Shown here: piece by piece, positions 28,401 through 38,218 of the stretch
How the letters are laid out: every line of letters starts with the position of its first letter
Position numbering within the stretch: position 1 is the first letter of the stretch
Assembly: GCF_014898815.1 (NCBI RefSeq)
Contig: NW_026515545.1
Coordinates: 868,001-932,000, forward strand
DNA: 64,000 nucleotides
Source: Panonychus citri
Taxonomy: Eukaryota; Arthropoda; Arachnida; Trombidiformes; Tetranychidae
Direction: 5' to 3'
The notes under the pieces: generated by a model
What the model was told of the DNA's origin: nothing
Seen by the model: the letters and a program-made list of their open reading frames with translations, nothing else
Database searches by the model: none
Translations under genes and position numbers: made by a program

Positions 28401-31400
28401 GGCTGTTATCCCGAATATCAAGAAATGATCTACCAAGAGGTTAAAGATATCGATGTAAAAGATTGACACCGATGTCAATAGTTTCAATTCTTAGATCAGT
28501 GTTTCAAGGAAGCTACGACTCTACACTTCAGTTCCAGTTAAGATTCGTAAAGCTGAACGCGATCAAATCATGAACGATGGTAAAGTTATTCCCAAAGGAT
28601 CATTGATTCTCGTTAGTTTAATCATCTTGAGATTCAAAGATTTTCCTCAACCCTTTCAATATAAACCTCAACGATTCGCTCCTGATGTTACACCTAAAAT
28701 TCCAATGGTGCTTATATCCCATCGGAATCAGACCAAGAGATTGTATCGGTCAACGATTGGCTCCATTTTATATAAAATTCATCGTTGATCAATAATAAAA
28801 TCATTCAAAATAAAATCTCATCGATATTGGGATGACATCAGTTACAAATTAGTCTTTGTATTCAAACCAACGGATCCATTACATGTAACATTTACACCAA
28901 GATGAGATTTTATTATTAATTTTTATTAATAATAAAGTTTTGGTATGTTAATCAATTCAATTATCATTATTCAATCAAACTCCAACTACTGATTGCAGAG
29001 AATATTGGTGATCATCCTAATAATCAATTTAAATCGAATCAATTTCATAAGAGTTTATATGTTAATATTTAACATTAACTTTCTCAATTATCTGAATCCG
29101 ATCATTGGTTATTCAAATCATGTTAAAGTCCCAATTAAAATGTACAATATTGGTAAATAAAGGACAATTAGTGAAACTATCTGATCTCAATAAAATTAAT
29201 TGATTACCACAAGCTGACCAGTGGTCCATGGCTCTGATGATAAAACAAAGTTGTCATAAGATTTTTTGAAGTTTTCCAATGATGGACTATGGATAATTTC
29301 AATTCTGTTATTATCACTTCGAGTGATAATATGATTTCAATTATACAAACATAACCTTAAAGGATAATTAACCAATTGCATGTATTAATACCAAATTAAC
29401 TAATTATTGACAACAGATTATTTTGTCATTCTTTCGGGTCCAATGGTTGAAACTGCACGTTAAATCATAGCCCGGTTAAATTACCTTTTGATTACTGAAA
29501 TGATTAAGGAAATTTATCATTAGCCAGTGACGTAGCTTAATCATTAAATCAGTTTGCGTAATTGTTTATCCAAAGAAAAAAACAAGTTTATTCCTCGTCA
29601 ATAATGATTGTTAATTAAGAGTTTTCTTCATCTCCCTCTCTCTCCAATTCGAGGTCTCTAACTAAGGGCTCACTCTTTGATTGGATTTTAGGAAAATTTA
29701 AACGATCAAACTAATGTTTTCATGGTGAATCAAGTTAAACAAGATAAACTCATAGAGTTATAATCGAGACACCAAAGTGATCAGAATCATTTCAACTTTT
29801 TTCATTGATTAGATTGGATTAAAGAAGTTAATTTTAGTGAGTCAAGTGAAATTCATTATTATCATCTTGTTATTCATTTGTTATATTAACCATGGATTTG
29901 TTATCGTTAGTGTCCAGTTTTAAATTTACACCATTAAGTATATTTTGGTCAATTGTTACAACTTATTTGATATTTAACTTAATCAACTACTCTATTTACT
30001 TATATCGGTTGTCTCTATTACCAACATATCGACCGCTGAGTAAAGTTTATGAAGTTTTCCTCTACATTGCTCGTGGAGATTGTAAGTATTAGTATTTCTA
30101 TGTTCAGATCGAACTTCAAATAGTAGCTAAATTGTTTTCTTATTTACAATTGTGTCCAATCGTGAATATTTGAATATTCATCTGCGTTTATAGCTAATGT
30201 TTTAAGGAAAATAGTTGAAGATCATGAACACTATTTCCAAGAAAACGGATATTGTGTCGTTTGGTTCTCGTGCATTCCGTTCATTATGGTTGGCCGCTAC
30301 GATAAAGCTCAAGTGAGTATACAAATTTCATTCTCGTATTATTCAAAATGATCTTATTTTTGTAAACTTTCAACATGAATTTTCAGGAAACTGTCGGTGA
30401 GCCTGCGACACTGGACAAAAGTCATCTTTTTACAATGAGTGAAATTTTCTTTGGTCAAGGAATAATCTCTTCCAAAGACGAAAATGGAAATCTCGTCGTC
30501 GTTTAGTTCGTCAACAGTTTTCTCCTCTTTCGATTCCTCATTATACAAGTAACATTAGATCGCTATCTGAGTCAGTAAACAAATCGATTCAACAATCAAT
30601 CGTAGATGAGAAGAAAACAGGTAAACCTTTGGATATTCGAGGCTTTTTCTCAATAACAACGATGAAAATGATCTTAGGTAAAGCTTCAGGAGTTGAACTT
30701 GCTGATAAAGATTATGAATTCTTGATAAAGGCAATGGATAAGTTTCTTCATCAATCAGAAATTCGAGTGATTTTTCCTTTTTTTTATACTGATTTTTTAT
30801 ACGAAATTTATATAAAATGGACTGGAACTCGAAGAATGATTGATAAAACTAACAAGATACTAGTCTCTGCGATAAGAAAAAAGTATAATCAAATCAAAGG
30901 AGATCTTCAAGTTCAGTCGAAATCAGATGCTGTAGATTATGACAATCCTCGATTAATTAACAACAATAACACTAATAACAATTCGAGTGACCTCATCGAT
31001 AGTTCAGAAGAGAGTAAAAGATCAAATAGTCTTAGTGAATTTCTAATGAGAACTTGGGTTAAGCCTGAGACTGGATTAACTGAGGAAATTGAATCGGCCA
31101 TTTTGGAAGAGATCAAAGCTGTTCTAGTCGCTGGTTCGGATGGACCTGATAGTCTTATGACTTGGTTCATTTATATCATCGGCTGTTATCCCGAATATCA
31201 AGAAATGATCTATCAAGAGGTTAAGGATATCGATGTAAAAGATTGGACACTGGCCGATGTCAATAGTTTCCAATTTTTAGATCAGTGTTTCAAGGAAGCT
31301 ACTCGACTCTACACTTCAGTTCCAGTTAAGATTCGTAAAGCTGAACGCGATCAAATCATGAACGATGGTAAAGTTATTCCTAAAGGATCATTGATTCTCG

Positions 31401-34400
31401 TTAGTTTAATCAGCATCCTAAGAGATTCAAAGATTTTCCCTCAACCCTTTCAATATAAACCTCAACGATTCGCTCCTGATGCTACACCTAAAATTCCCAA
31501 TGGTGCTTATATCCCATTTGGAATCAGACCAAGAGATTGTATCGGTCAACGATTGGCTCCATTTTATATAAAATTCATCGTTGGATCGATAATAAAATCA
31601 TTCAAAATAAAATCTCATCGATATTGGGATGACATCAGTTACAAATTAGTCTTTGTATTCAAACCAACGGATCCATTACATGTAACATTCACTCCAAGAT
31701 GAGTACAAATCAATTCTATTAACCTTAATCACTTTTATACAATTAAGAAAAAAGCTCAATACTTAAAATATCATTGATAAAAATCATTATCAGAACATGT
31801 TAACATTCAACTTTGCTTGATCATTTTTCTGAATCAATTAAACTCCATTGTAATAGTAAAATCAGTTCATTTCAAATTCATAAAATTTATATATTAAATT
31901 AAGAACAGTTATTTGAACTTTTCGATCTTTATTCATTAACTCAAAATGCGATTGTAAATGAATTGAAATTGATTTGTGTCAATTCATTTACTTGATTTGA
32001 TTAATCGATTGCTTCTATTATTATAATGGTATAGAAAATTAACTAATTATCAATTTATAAAGCTACATGTTAAATCATATGGCGATTACTTTATCTTTTA
32101 ATTAATGAGATGATTGATGAAATTATCATCAGTGACAAAGCTCAATCAGCAAATCCTTAAACTTAATTGTTTGTCCAGAGAAATTAAGACAATTCTATTC
32201 CTCGTTAATAGTGATTGTTAATTAAGATTTTCTCACTCTTAATTATTCTCAGTTTTTGATTGATTTCTCAGGAAAATTTAAGATAAATTAATAATTTAAT
32301 TGTGAATCAAGTTAAACTAAAAGGGTTATATTCAAGACATCCAAGTGATCAGAATCATTTCAACTTTTTTAATTGAGTTGATCGGATTAAGACAGTTGAT
32401 AATTAAACTTAATAGGTCGGTTTAAGTTCATTATTATCGTCTCGCTATTCATTTGTTATATTTACCATGGATTTGTTATCGTTAGTGTCTAGTTTTAAAT
32501 TTACACCATTAAGTATATTTTGGTCAATTGTTACAACTTATCTGGTCTTTAACTTAATCAACTACTCTATTTACTTATATCGATTGTCTCAATTACCAAC
32601 ATATCGACCAATATGTAAAGTTTATGAAGTTTTCATCAGCATTGCTCGTGGAGATTGTAAGTATTTCGATGTTCAGATTGCCCTTCAGATTTTCGTTAAT
32701 TTGTTTTCTTATTTTCATTTGTGTCCATCCCCGGATATTGTGTTAAATATGTTATTCATCAACGTTTATAGCTAATGTTTTGAGGATTATATTGGAAGAA
32801 CATGAAGATTATTTCCAAAAGAATGGATATTGTGTCATTTGGTTCTTGTGTATTCCATGCATTATGGTTGGTCGATACGATAAAGCTCAAGTAAGTAAAC
32901 GAATTAGAAACTATCATGTTAAGGACTAAGCTTTGAATGCTATTGATTCTGACTGTGAATACGTTGAACGTTTGCCATAACTTTTACAGGAGACTGTGGG
33001 CACGCCTGCGACGTTGGACAAAGGTCATCCTTTTAAAACGGCTGAAATTTTCTTTGGTCAAGGGATAATCTCTTCTAAAGACGAAAAATGGAAATCTCGT
33101 CGTCGTTTAGTTCGTCAACAGTTTTCTCCTCTTTCCATTCCTCATTATACAAGTAACATAAGATCGCTATCTGAGTCAGTAAACAAATCGATTCAACAAT
33201 CAATCGTAGATGAGAAGAAAACAGGTAAACCTTTGGATATCCGAGGCTTTTTCTCAATAACAACGATGAAAATGATCTTAGGCAAAGCTTCAGGAGTTGA
33301 ATTCGTAGAAAAAGATTATAGATTTTTAATCAAAGCGATGGATAAGTTTCTTCATCAAGCAGAAATTCGTATGATGTTTCCTCTTTTTTATACTGATTTT
33401 TTATACGAAATTTATATAAAATGGACTGGAACTCGAAGAATGATTGATAAAACTAATAAGATACTAGTCTCTGCGATTAGAAAAAAGTATAATCAGATCA
33501 AAGGAGATCTTCAAGTTCAGTCGAAATCAGATGCTGTAGATTATGACAATCCTCGATTAATTAACAACAATAACACCAATAACAATTCGAGTGACCTCAT
33601 CGATAGTTCAGAAGAGAGTAAAAGATCAAATAGTCTTAGTGAATTTCTAATGAGAACTTGGGTTAAACCTGAGACTGGATTAACTGAGGAAATTGAATCG
33701 GCCATTTTGGAAGAGATCAAAGCAGTTCTAGTCGCTGGTTCTGATGGACCTGATAGTCTTATGACTTGGTTCATTTATATCATCGGCTGTTATCCCGAAT
33801 ATCAAGAAATGATCTATCAAGAGGTTAAGGATATCGATGTAAAAGATTGGACACTGGCCGATGTCAATAGTTTCCAATTCTTAGATCAGTGTTTCAAGGA
33901 AGCTACTCGACTCTACACTTCAGTTCCAGTTAAGATTCGTAAAGCTGAACGCGATCAAATCATGAACGATGGTAAAGTTATTCCTAAAGGATCATTGATT
34001 CTCGTTAGTTTAATCAGCATCTTAAGAGATTCAAAGATTTTCCCTCAACCCTTTCAATATAAACCTCAACGATTCGCTCCTGATGCTACACCTAAAATTC
34101 CCAATGGTGCTTATATCCCATTCGGAATCAGACCAAGAGATTGTATCGGTCAACGATTGGCTCCATTTTATATAAAATTCATCGTTGGATCGATAATAAA
34201 ATCATTCAAAATAAAATCTCATCGATATTGGGATGATATAAGCTACAAGTTCAACTTTGTATTCAAACCAACGGATCCATTACATGTAACATTCACACCG
34301 AGATGAGTAAAAATCAATTTAATTCATACAAATCAGTTTAATCAATTCCCAAAAAAAACTCAGAATAAACAACATCATCATTGGTTAACATTTAACTTTC

Positions 34401-37400
34401 CAAAAATAACTTTTTGAATAACCTGATAATGTTTTTGATACTTTATGTTACTTGAGTATGAATCAAATGTCGTCAGAAATAAATTAATTATTAAACTATT
34501 ATCAATTTGTAAATTATAAGTTAGACGATAATCAACAAATTCAGCGATTTCCAAGGTTATCGCAAGAAACTGATTCTTCAACATTGAACGACAATAATTG
34601 GTTGCAATCAAGATTAATTACAATTAAAATGCTAGGATAAATGTTCTCGTAAATATCACCGTTTGCCTCAGGCTATTTTAATAGTAACAACAATTAAGAT
34701 GATTAACTGATTATTACAATAAAAGGTATAAGGAAATTTAGTACTGTTAAATTTTCTAGCTAATATTTGTCGTAAATGGTTTCATAATCAAGGTTAATTG
34801 CCGAATTTAAATCAATTATAGTTAATTAAATTAGCTATCGAGATTGTTTCCTGATTTAAATAATTAAACTCTATTGTCATTTGTAATTGTCTATTGCAAG
34901 TTGTTAGTTAATTGTTCGTCAAACAATCAAAATGAATCTATTACCAATTATAATTCATCATTTCTTTAAATTAATTAAATTTGATAATCAAAATTTAATC
35001 TTAATTAAAGTTAAAAGAAATCAAGTTATAAGAAAAAGATAAACATGATAAGTGCACAGAGATTTGCCTCTTTTACCTTGGTTTAATTGTAACAATTTAA
35101 TAATAATCGATTGTAATTATTTCACTTCTAGAGAACTGGAGATGTTAATTTATCAACAATTTGGAAAGCAATTAATAAATCGCTTCAAGGGTTTGCACTT
35201 TTGATATGATTTTCTCTCTGGAGTTAATAACAACCCTCTTTACCTGAGGATTAAAAAATCATTTTCTCTTAATCATTTGGATTAAATTTAGTTTTTTTTT
35301 TCGTAAATATTAATGTTAATTAAATACACGTATTAATCCCTTGGACAAGCGTATTGGATAATTATATTGAAGAATTAACAATCAGATGCCTTAATCATTT
35401 TTCTTAATGATTGTTTTGTTTGATTTTTTTTCTTCAAAATCATTTATAACTTTTAAAAGTCATAAATACTATTGCAAATACTATTAAAATGATGATATTA
35501 ATCATCATTTTCTGAGCACTTATTGCACAATTATGATAAGAATTGCAAGTTTTAACCTTTTCTCTTACCTTAAGTTAGCTAACTACTGTTGACTCTTCCT
35601 TAATTAAATATAAGTATTCTATCATCATTATCATTATCATCTTCTCTTCAAATCTCTCTCTCTTTCTCTCTCAGCTCACTCTAAATGATTACTATTGTTC
35701 GTTAGTTTTGTCTTGATAGGGAAAGATTGTAATCAATTTAATAGGATTGAAGAGATGAACAATTAAGTTAATCAACAGAAGAAAAGAATCGATGAGGAAG
35801 AGAGAAAGAGAAGAAAAATAGAGTAGAAAGAATAATGTAGAACGAAGTTGGAAAGTTCTATTTCGATCGAAAGGGAAAGGAGAGAATTTGATTGTATCTG
35901 ATGAACCACATCGAATCATTATTGTGAACCATTCAGTCAAAACAATCGATATTATCGAAAAGGACGAAAAGATGAAAAAAGAAAAGCCTCAAAAAGAAAA
36001 TAAAGTTGACCGCATATTGGAAAAAAACGAATTGCGTGTTTTTCTAATATTATTGTTTTCGTAATATTGTTGCGAATTCAAGTGAACCTTTTTGTAGATT
36101 TAATTTAATTCGCAATTTTCCAACATCAATTTCGCTTTTCTATTAAAATCAAAATGATCATTTGTTCAACTGAATGAGGACAAAAAATTCATAATCAAAC
36201 GCAGGTAAAGTAACATTATTATCTTCATGAATATCATCATCATCATGACCATTATTTCCTTCAACAACTCAAGATAAATCATGACTGTCACCAGGAATAG
36301 ATGACTCACTAAAAGGAGTCAGTAAAATATTAAAGAAAATGTAACTCTCAAGTTGAGTGAGAGAGCAAGAAGATAAAGGTAAGAAAAATATTAAGATGAT
36401 GATGATGAGAAGAAGATGAAGCAAAAAAAAACAGGGATGAGGACGTGATGATGATGCTGAGAAGAAGCAAGAGAGAGAAAGTTGAGTTTTTTTTTCGTTC
36501 AATTGGATTTATCTTCAGTTATAAACCAACCGGTTTACATGAAGCGTGGAGAGTTAAAAAGAGTGAGCTAGTGAGAGGAAGATGATAATGTTATTGGGAG
36601 AGAGAGAGAGATGATTATTATGATGAAAGTTGTCCTAGATAAAACAAGCTTTACCTGAAACGAAAACTGAAAACTAGCTTTCCAGGGTAAGATTATAATC
36701 ATAACAGGTAAATTTGATTCTTCTTATAGACCTTTCAGAATCTCTCTCTCTCTCTCTCTCTCAAACACTATCACCGTTTTTCATTACTATCGTGATCATC
36801 TTCATCTTTTTTTTCAGCTACTTTATCACCAAACATTCAAAATGGATAATTACAGGTAATAACATATCAAGAAGATGACGAAGATGAAGCGCAGTTAAAA
36901 AATAATAATCATCTATTGTCGGTAATTATGTTTATGGGCTTTAACGTTGATTATTTTCATAAACAGTAAACTACTCGAAATCATTTGGATCACAATTAAG
37001 AGCTACAATTATAATTTTTTATCATTTTCAATAAGATGCAATGTTGATTTTATTTGGGTAGATAGAGAGAGACTTTTTCTGTTGTTTAGATTCTGTATAG
37101 GATTTTAATGTGGAGCAGTACGAGGTTCCTATGGGTAAAAATGGTCTCCTTGTAAAATATTATTCGAGTATTGATATTGTCAATCTATCATCATTAGAAT
37201 TAATCAAATTTAGATGTATCGATAGAATTAGATTAATTTTAATGATGAATAAGAAGAGAAGAGGAATGAGAAGTTTAAATTATCTTCTATTTGTTTTACC
37301 ATTACGAGATTATGATTATTCTTTATCACTCTCTCACTCTCTATGTGTGAGTGTAAATATTATCATTTCTAAGTAATAAATTGAAAAGAGAGTTAAGATT

Positions 37401-38218
37401 TTGATATATGTGAGCTACAGTTTTGAAAAGCAAATGATAACTTTTGTAATATGATTTGATAGGTAATACAAATACACATGATAATTATTGTATCATCTAT
37501 CAATTTTGGTTAGATAATATTTAGGTTGAATGAGAAATTAATATGATAATGAATGATGATGATAACTGAGAGCACTTTGTACACAATTTATTATGGTTAG
37601 AAGCCTGAATCATCATGATATTGCTTTTAATTGGTTTTCCATTACAAGAATGGTGAAAATATCTGATAATCATGAGAGGAGAGTTTTTCATTTCGAGAGA
37701 GAGAGAGATGATAATGATCATAATGATGATAGGAAACTAACTTGACATAATTAGACATAAAAAAAGAGGGTGAAATATTATCTTTTTCATGTATAAATTG
37801 AATGAGAAAAAAGTTCCTAAGGATTCAATCATCATGTTGAGATACTAAACATGATCAAATGTTGTGTATTAGTTTTGAGAGATGCAAATCATTTGACAGT
37901 TGATTTAAAGGATTACCAAGAAAAAGGTGATTGGTTAATTGTTTTTAAATTTTTCGGAAAAAGACTCAATGATATCATTTACATTTGCATGTTGATTAAC
38001 CTTTTTTTTTTACTTTTTCATTAGAAAACCAAATACTATTAGAAAAAGAGAATTACCGTTAAATCGTTGTGTTGAGAATGAGGCCTATTTGAAGCTCGAA
38101 TGATTCCTTGACGCCAAATCCATTCGTTGATTTTTTTCACTTTAATTTTACTCGATGAAACTGTTGTTACACATAAAAACCTTTTACCAACAATTTCATC
38201 TCTCCATTTGTAGGCCAT
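3225..38218 (-). CDS. KDM3: KDM3/JMJD1-type histone H3K9 demethylase, N-terminal exons only (gene runs off the left edge)
   Basis: Four coding exons, all in phase 0, were built by hand: 38057-38218 (54 codons, ATG at 38216-38218), 23749-23901 (51 codons), 23089-23205 (39 codons) and 3225-3428 (68 codons). Each has GT-AG boundaries. The joined protein opens with MAYKWRDEIVGKRFLCV, then VLVEYDGVDWRKREWIKVYD and FLIEYSIVW, then SVLVGYRVKVYRS and TQWYTAVI. These match the conserved N-terminal region of KDM3A/B/JMJD1C in order and spacing. KDM3 proteins remove H3K9me1/2 in the nucleus using Fe(II) and 2-oxoglutarate, but the zinc finger and JmjC domain lie beyond the window, so activity cannot be judged here. 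Intron 1 is about 14.2 kb and hosts KDM8 plus three P450 copies; intron 2 is about 19.7 kb and gene-poor. A 5' UTR exon may exist upstream, because an AG precedes the ATG closely. The exons are secure; the absence of further small exons is less so. Confidence 0.85.
4841..4873. repeat. GAA/GAT trinucleotide repeat
   Basis: A run of GAA triplets passes into GAT triplets in KDM3 intron 2 and produces a poly-Glu/Asp open frame of no apparent meaning. Confidence 0.9.
5432..5457. repeat. CA dinucleotide microsatellite
   Basis: About 13 uninterrupted CA units in KDM3 intron 2. Confidence 0.95.
6181..6202. repeat. GAT trinucleotide repeat
   Basis: A run of GAT triplets, followed shortly by the complementary ATC repeat (about 6209-6226), so the pair could form a small hairpin. 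Confidence 0.85.
13605..13642. repeat. GA dinucleotide microsatellite
   Basis: About 19 GA units. Further GA blocks lie within 300 bases on either side (near 13500-13540, 13759-13778 and 13853-13873), which makes this the densest purine-rich part of intron 2. Confidence 0.95.
17638..17672. repeat. GA dinucleotide microsatellite
   Basis: About 17 uninterrupted GA units in KDM3 intron 2. Confidence 0.95.
19423..19467. repeat. GA dinucleotide microsatellite, longest in the window
   Basis: About 22 uninterrupted units of AG/GA. The neighbouring open frames read poly Arg-Glu or Ser-Leu because of it. Confidence 0.95.
20989..21013. repeat. GA dinucleotide microsatellite
   Basis: About 12 GA units following a short GAT run, inside KDM3 intron 2. 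Confidence 0.9.
23902..24309. other. Spacer within KDM3 intron 1, downstream of KDM8
   Basis: AT-rich DNA between the KDM3 exon 2 acceptor and the KDM8 stop codon. It presumably holds the KDM8 3' UTR; nothing else is recognised. Confidence 0.5.
24310..25902 (-). CDS. KDM8: JMJD5/KDM8-type JmjC 2-oxoglutarate oxygenase
   Basis: A single uninterrupted frame of 530 residues. Family members are nuclear Fe(II)/2-oxoglutarate oxygenases reported as arginyl hydroxylases and histone-tail proteases or demethylases; the substrate here is unknown. The C-terminal half carries the JmjC signature. Residues WFGPWGTVSPLHHDPYDN contain the iron-binding HxD (His434, Asp436), followed by LLAQVMGGKYIRLYS with the 2-oxoglutarate-binding Lys region, and the distal iron ligand is His514 in GYWHFVKSMS. 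The segment KPCIITGAMDDWSA marks the start of the catalytic half. The protein is longer than the roughly 416-residue human form because of a poly-Gln stretch near residue 60, an acidic tract near residue 155 and a Lys/Asp-rich insert just before the HxD motif. It has no introns and sits on the same strand inside KDM3 intron 1. All metal ligands are present, so it should be active. Confidence 0.92.
   Translation of the reverse strand: MTTVRDIVNNINILLTERNHLAVDDLKLIQQSTIGTYFYTQFRLVLNLIGLPRVNQQQQQQQNDHQIGSTIHHHRHVMKITKSTIGNVRKQSADYLEYLETCEMLIDFSWEKLNIGHWKSVKLDYRYLYGYVCIIKTLLQLRIILNSPDANDQEEEEEDEDDDNLNPYQFNFKLDDKPKVESNCLPKGLNEIILESLIQTCDMACIMCPPIMDGLASDIACLLHSILSVHYSTKWKTLSTIMKGREKILPYQSIDPVNRIEIIHCPSLEIFKQSYANKSKPCIITGAMDDWSACDNQSDNHWSLDYLLSNMGARTVPVEIGNKYTDFEWSQKLMTVECFIDKHWTDGPSKGYIAQQELFQQFKQLSYDFTIPDYCGIKSDQCKDDHQQTKSDTNEKDKDKDKDSNDNESDDQYDRNNIVVNGWFGPWGTVSPLHHDPYDNLLAQVMGGKYIRLYSNSINPNLLYPHSDYLLSNTSQVDIESIDPIRFPMFNSLPYLECYLDKGQMLFIPKGYWHFVKSMSISFSINFWWT
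25903..27098. other. Spacer between KDM8 and the P450 array
   Basis: This interval separates the start codons of KDM8 (minus) and P450 copy 1 (plus), so both promoters should lie here in a head-to-head arrangement. It has a short TC repeat near 26180-26195 and otherwise unremarkable AT-rich sequence. Confidence 0.5.
27099..28905 (+). pseudogene. Cytochrome P450 (CYP4 clan-like) copy 1, decayed at the C-terminal end
   Basis: Three exons correspond to those of copy 3: 27099-27288 (membrane anchor), 27404-27522, and a third starting at 27630. The third exon is open to 28464-28466, where a TGA follows a short deletion relative to copies 2 and 3. Beyond that point at least six further small deletions shift the frame: around the ExxR motif (the copy reads gctacgact where its sisters read gctactcgact), before the PERF region, in the heme loop, and near 28790. 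The homologous stop would be at 28903-28905. The first two exons and two thirds of the third are well preserved and the splice sites are intact, so transcription may persist. A functional P450 is unlikely, because the ExxR and Cys-loop segments are out of frame. An AATAAA lies just downstream, near 28931. Confidence 0.8.
28906..29199. other. Spacer downstream of P450 copy 1
   Basis: AT-rich spacer containing an AATAAA near 28931. Together with the KDM8 fragment and the DNA up to 29891, it forms the spacer between copies 1 and 2, which resembles the spacer between copies 2 and 3. Confidence 0.5.
29200..29369 (-). pseudogene. KDM8 gene fragment
   Basis: Two blocks match the nearby KDM8 coding sequence in the same orientation. 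Bases 29200-29310 resemble KDM8 25011-25130 (shared words include cacaagctgaccagt and ggataatttcaattctgtta). Bases 29334-29369 resemble KDM8 about 25497-25535 (shared attatacaaacataacc). The intervening roughly 370 bases of KDM8 are missing and small indels interrupt the frame, so this is a relic. It lies just upstream of P450 copy 2, in the same relation KDM8 has to P450 copy 1. Confidence 0.75.
29892..31702 (+). pseudogene. Cytochrome P450 (CYP4 clan-like) copy 2, intact except for a one-base deletion
   Basis: The exons parallel copy 3: 29892-30081 (190 bases), 30194-30312 (119 bases) and 30387-31702 (1316 bases, exactly one fewer than the 1317 of copy 3). The missing base falls in an A-run at about 30481-30484: gacgaaaatgg here, gacgaaaaatgg in copies 1 and 3. 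After it the frame is wrong until a stop, while the downstream part is a perfect-looking open frame to the TGA at 31700-31702. The downstream part has the AGSD I-helix motif, EATR (ExxR), the FQYKPQRF region and the FGIRPRDCIG heme loop. The last two thirds are nearly identical to copy 3, suggesting a very recent duplication or gene conversion. The call is either a very young pseudogene or a sequencing error in an intact gene; I cannot decide between them. Confidence 0.7.
31703..32466. other. Spacer between P450 copies 2 and 3
   Basis: This non-coding stretch shares recognisable blocks with the DNA before copy 2 (for example ttcctcgt.aata.tgattgttaattaaga at 29590-29625 and 32194-32226). The duplicated unit therefore included upstream flanking DNA and probably the promoter. 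Confidence 0.6.
32467..34306 (+). CDS. Cytochrome P450, CYP4 clan-like, copy 3 (intact; unusual catalytic motifs)
   Basis: Three exons with GT-AG boundaries (32467-32656, 32772-32890, 32990-34306) give 541 residues, normal for a microsomal P450. Residues about 14-38 form the ER membrane anchor. The C-helix WKSRRR, the ExxR motif (Glu407-Ala-Thr-Arg410), the region FQYKPQRFAPD and the heme-ligand Cys488 in PFGIRPRDCIGQ are all visible. The overall wording (GQGIISS.DEKWKSRR, FKEATRLYTSVPV, AYIPFG) is closest to the CYP4 clan. Two hallmark positions are altered. The I-helix reads Ala352-Gly-Ser-Asp355-Gly356-Pro, lacking the usual Thr after the acid. The heme loop has Arg484 where nearly all P450s have Gly. 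CYP4-clan enzymes usually hydroxylate fatty acids or other lipids, but these changes make ordinary monooxygenation uncertain. An Asn/Ser-rich loop occupies roughly residues 290-320. AATAAA occurs near 34364. Confidence 0.88.
34307..38056. other. Distal part of KDM3 intron 1, no gene recognised
   Basis: AT-rich intron DNA between P450 copy 3 and the first KDM3 coding exon, with TC/GA tracts near 35655-35675 and 36740-36762. Two moderately long open stretches (35822-36064 without an ATG, and about 37131-37376) match nothing I recognise and are not called as genes. Confidence 0.5.

Noticed and set aside
35822..36064. An 81-codon open stretch on the plus strand, charged, without an early ATG
   Set aside because: Composition is plausible for coding, but there is no start, no clear acceptor site and no recognised family; length is within chance.
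37131..37376. An 81-residue open frame on the plus strand starting MGKNGLLVKYYSS
   Set aside because: No family resemblance and its end reads TC-repeat-derived Ser-Leu; insufficient support.
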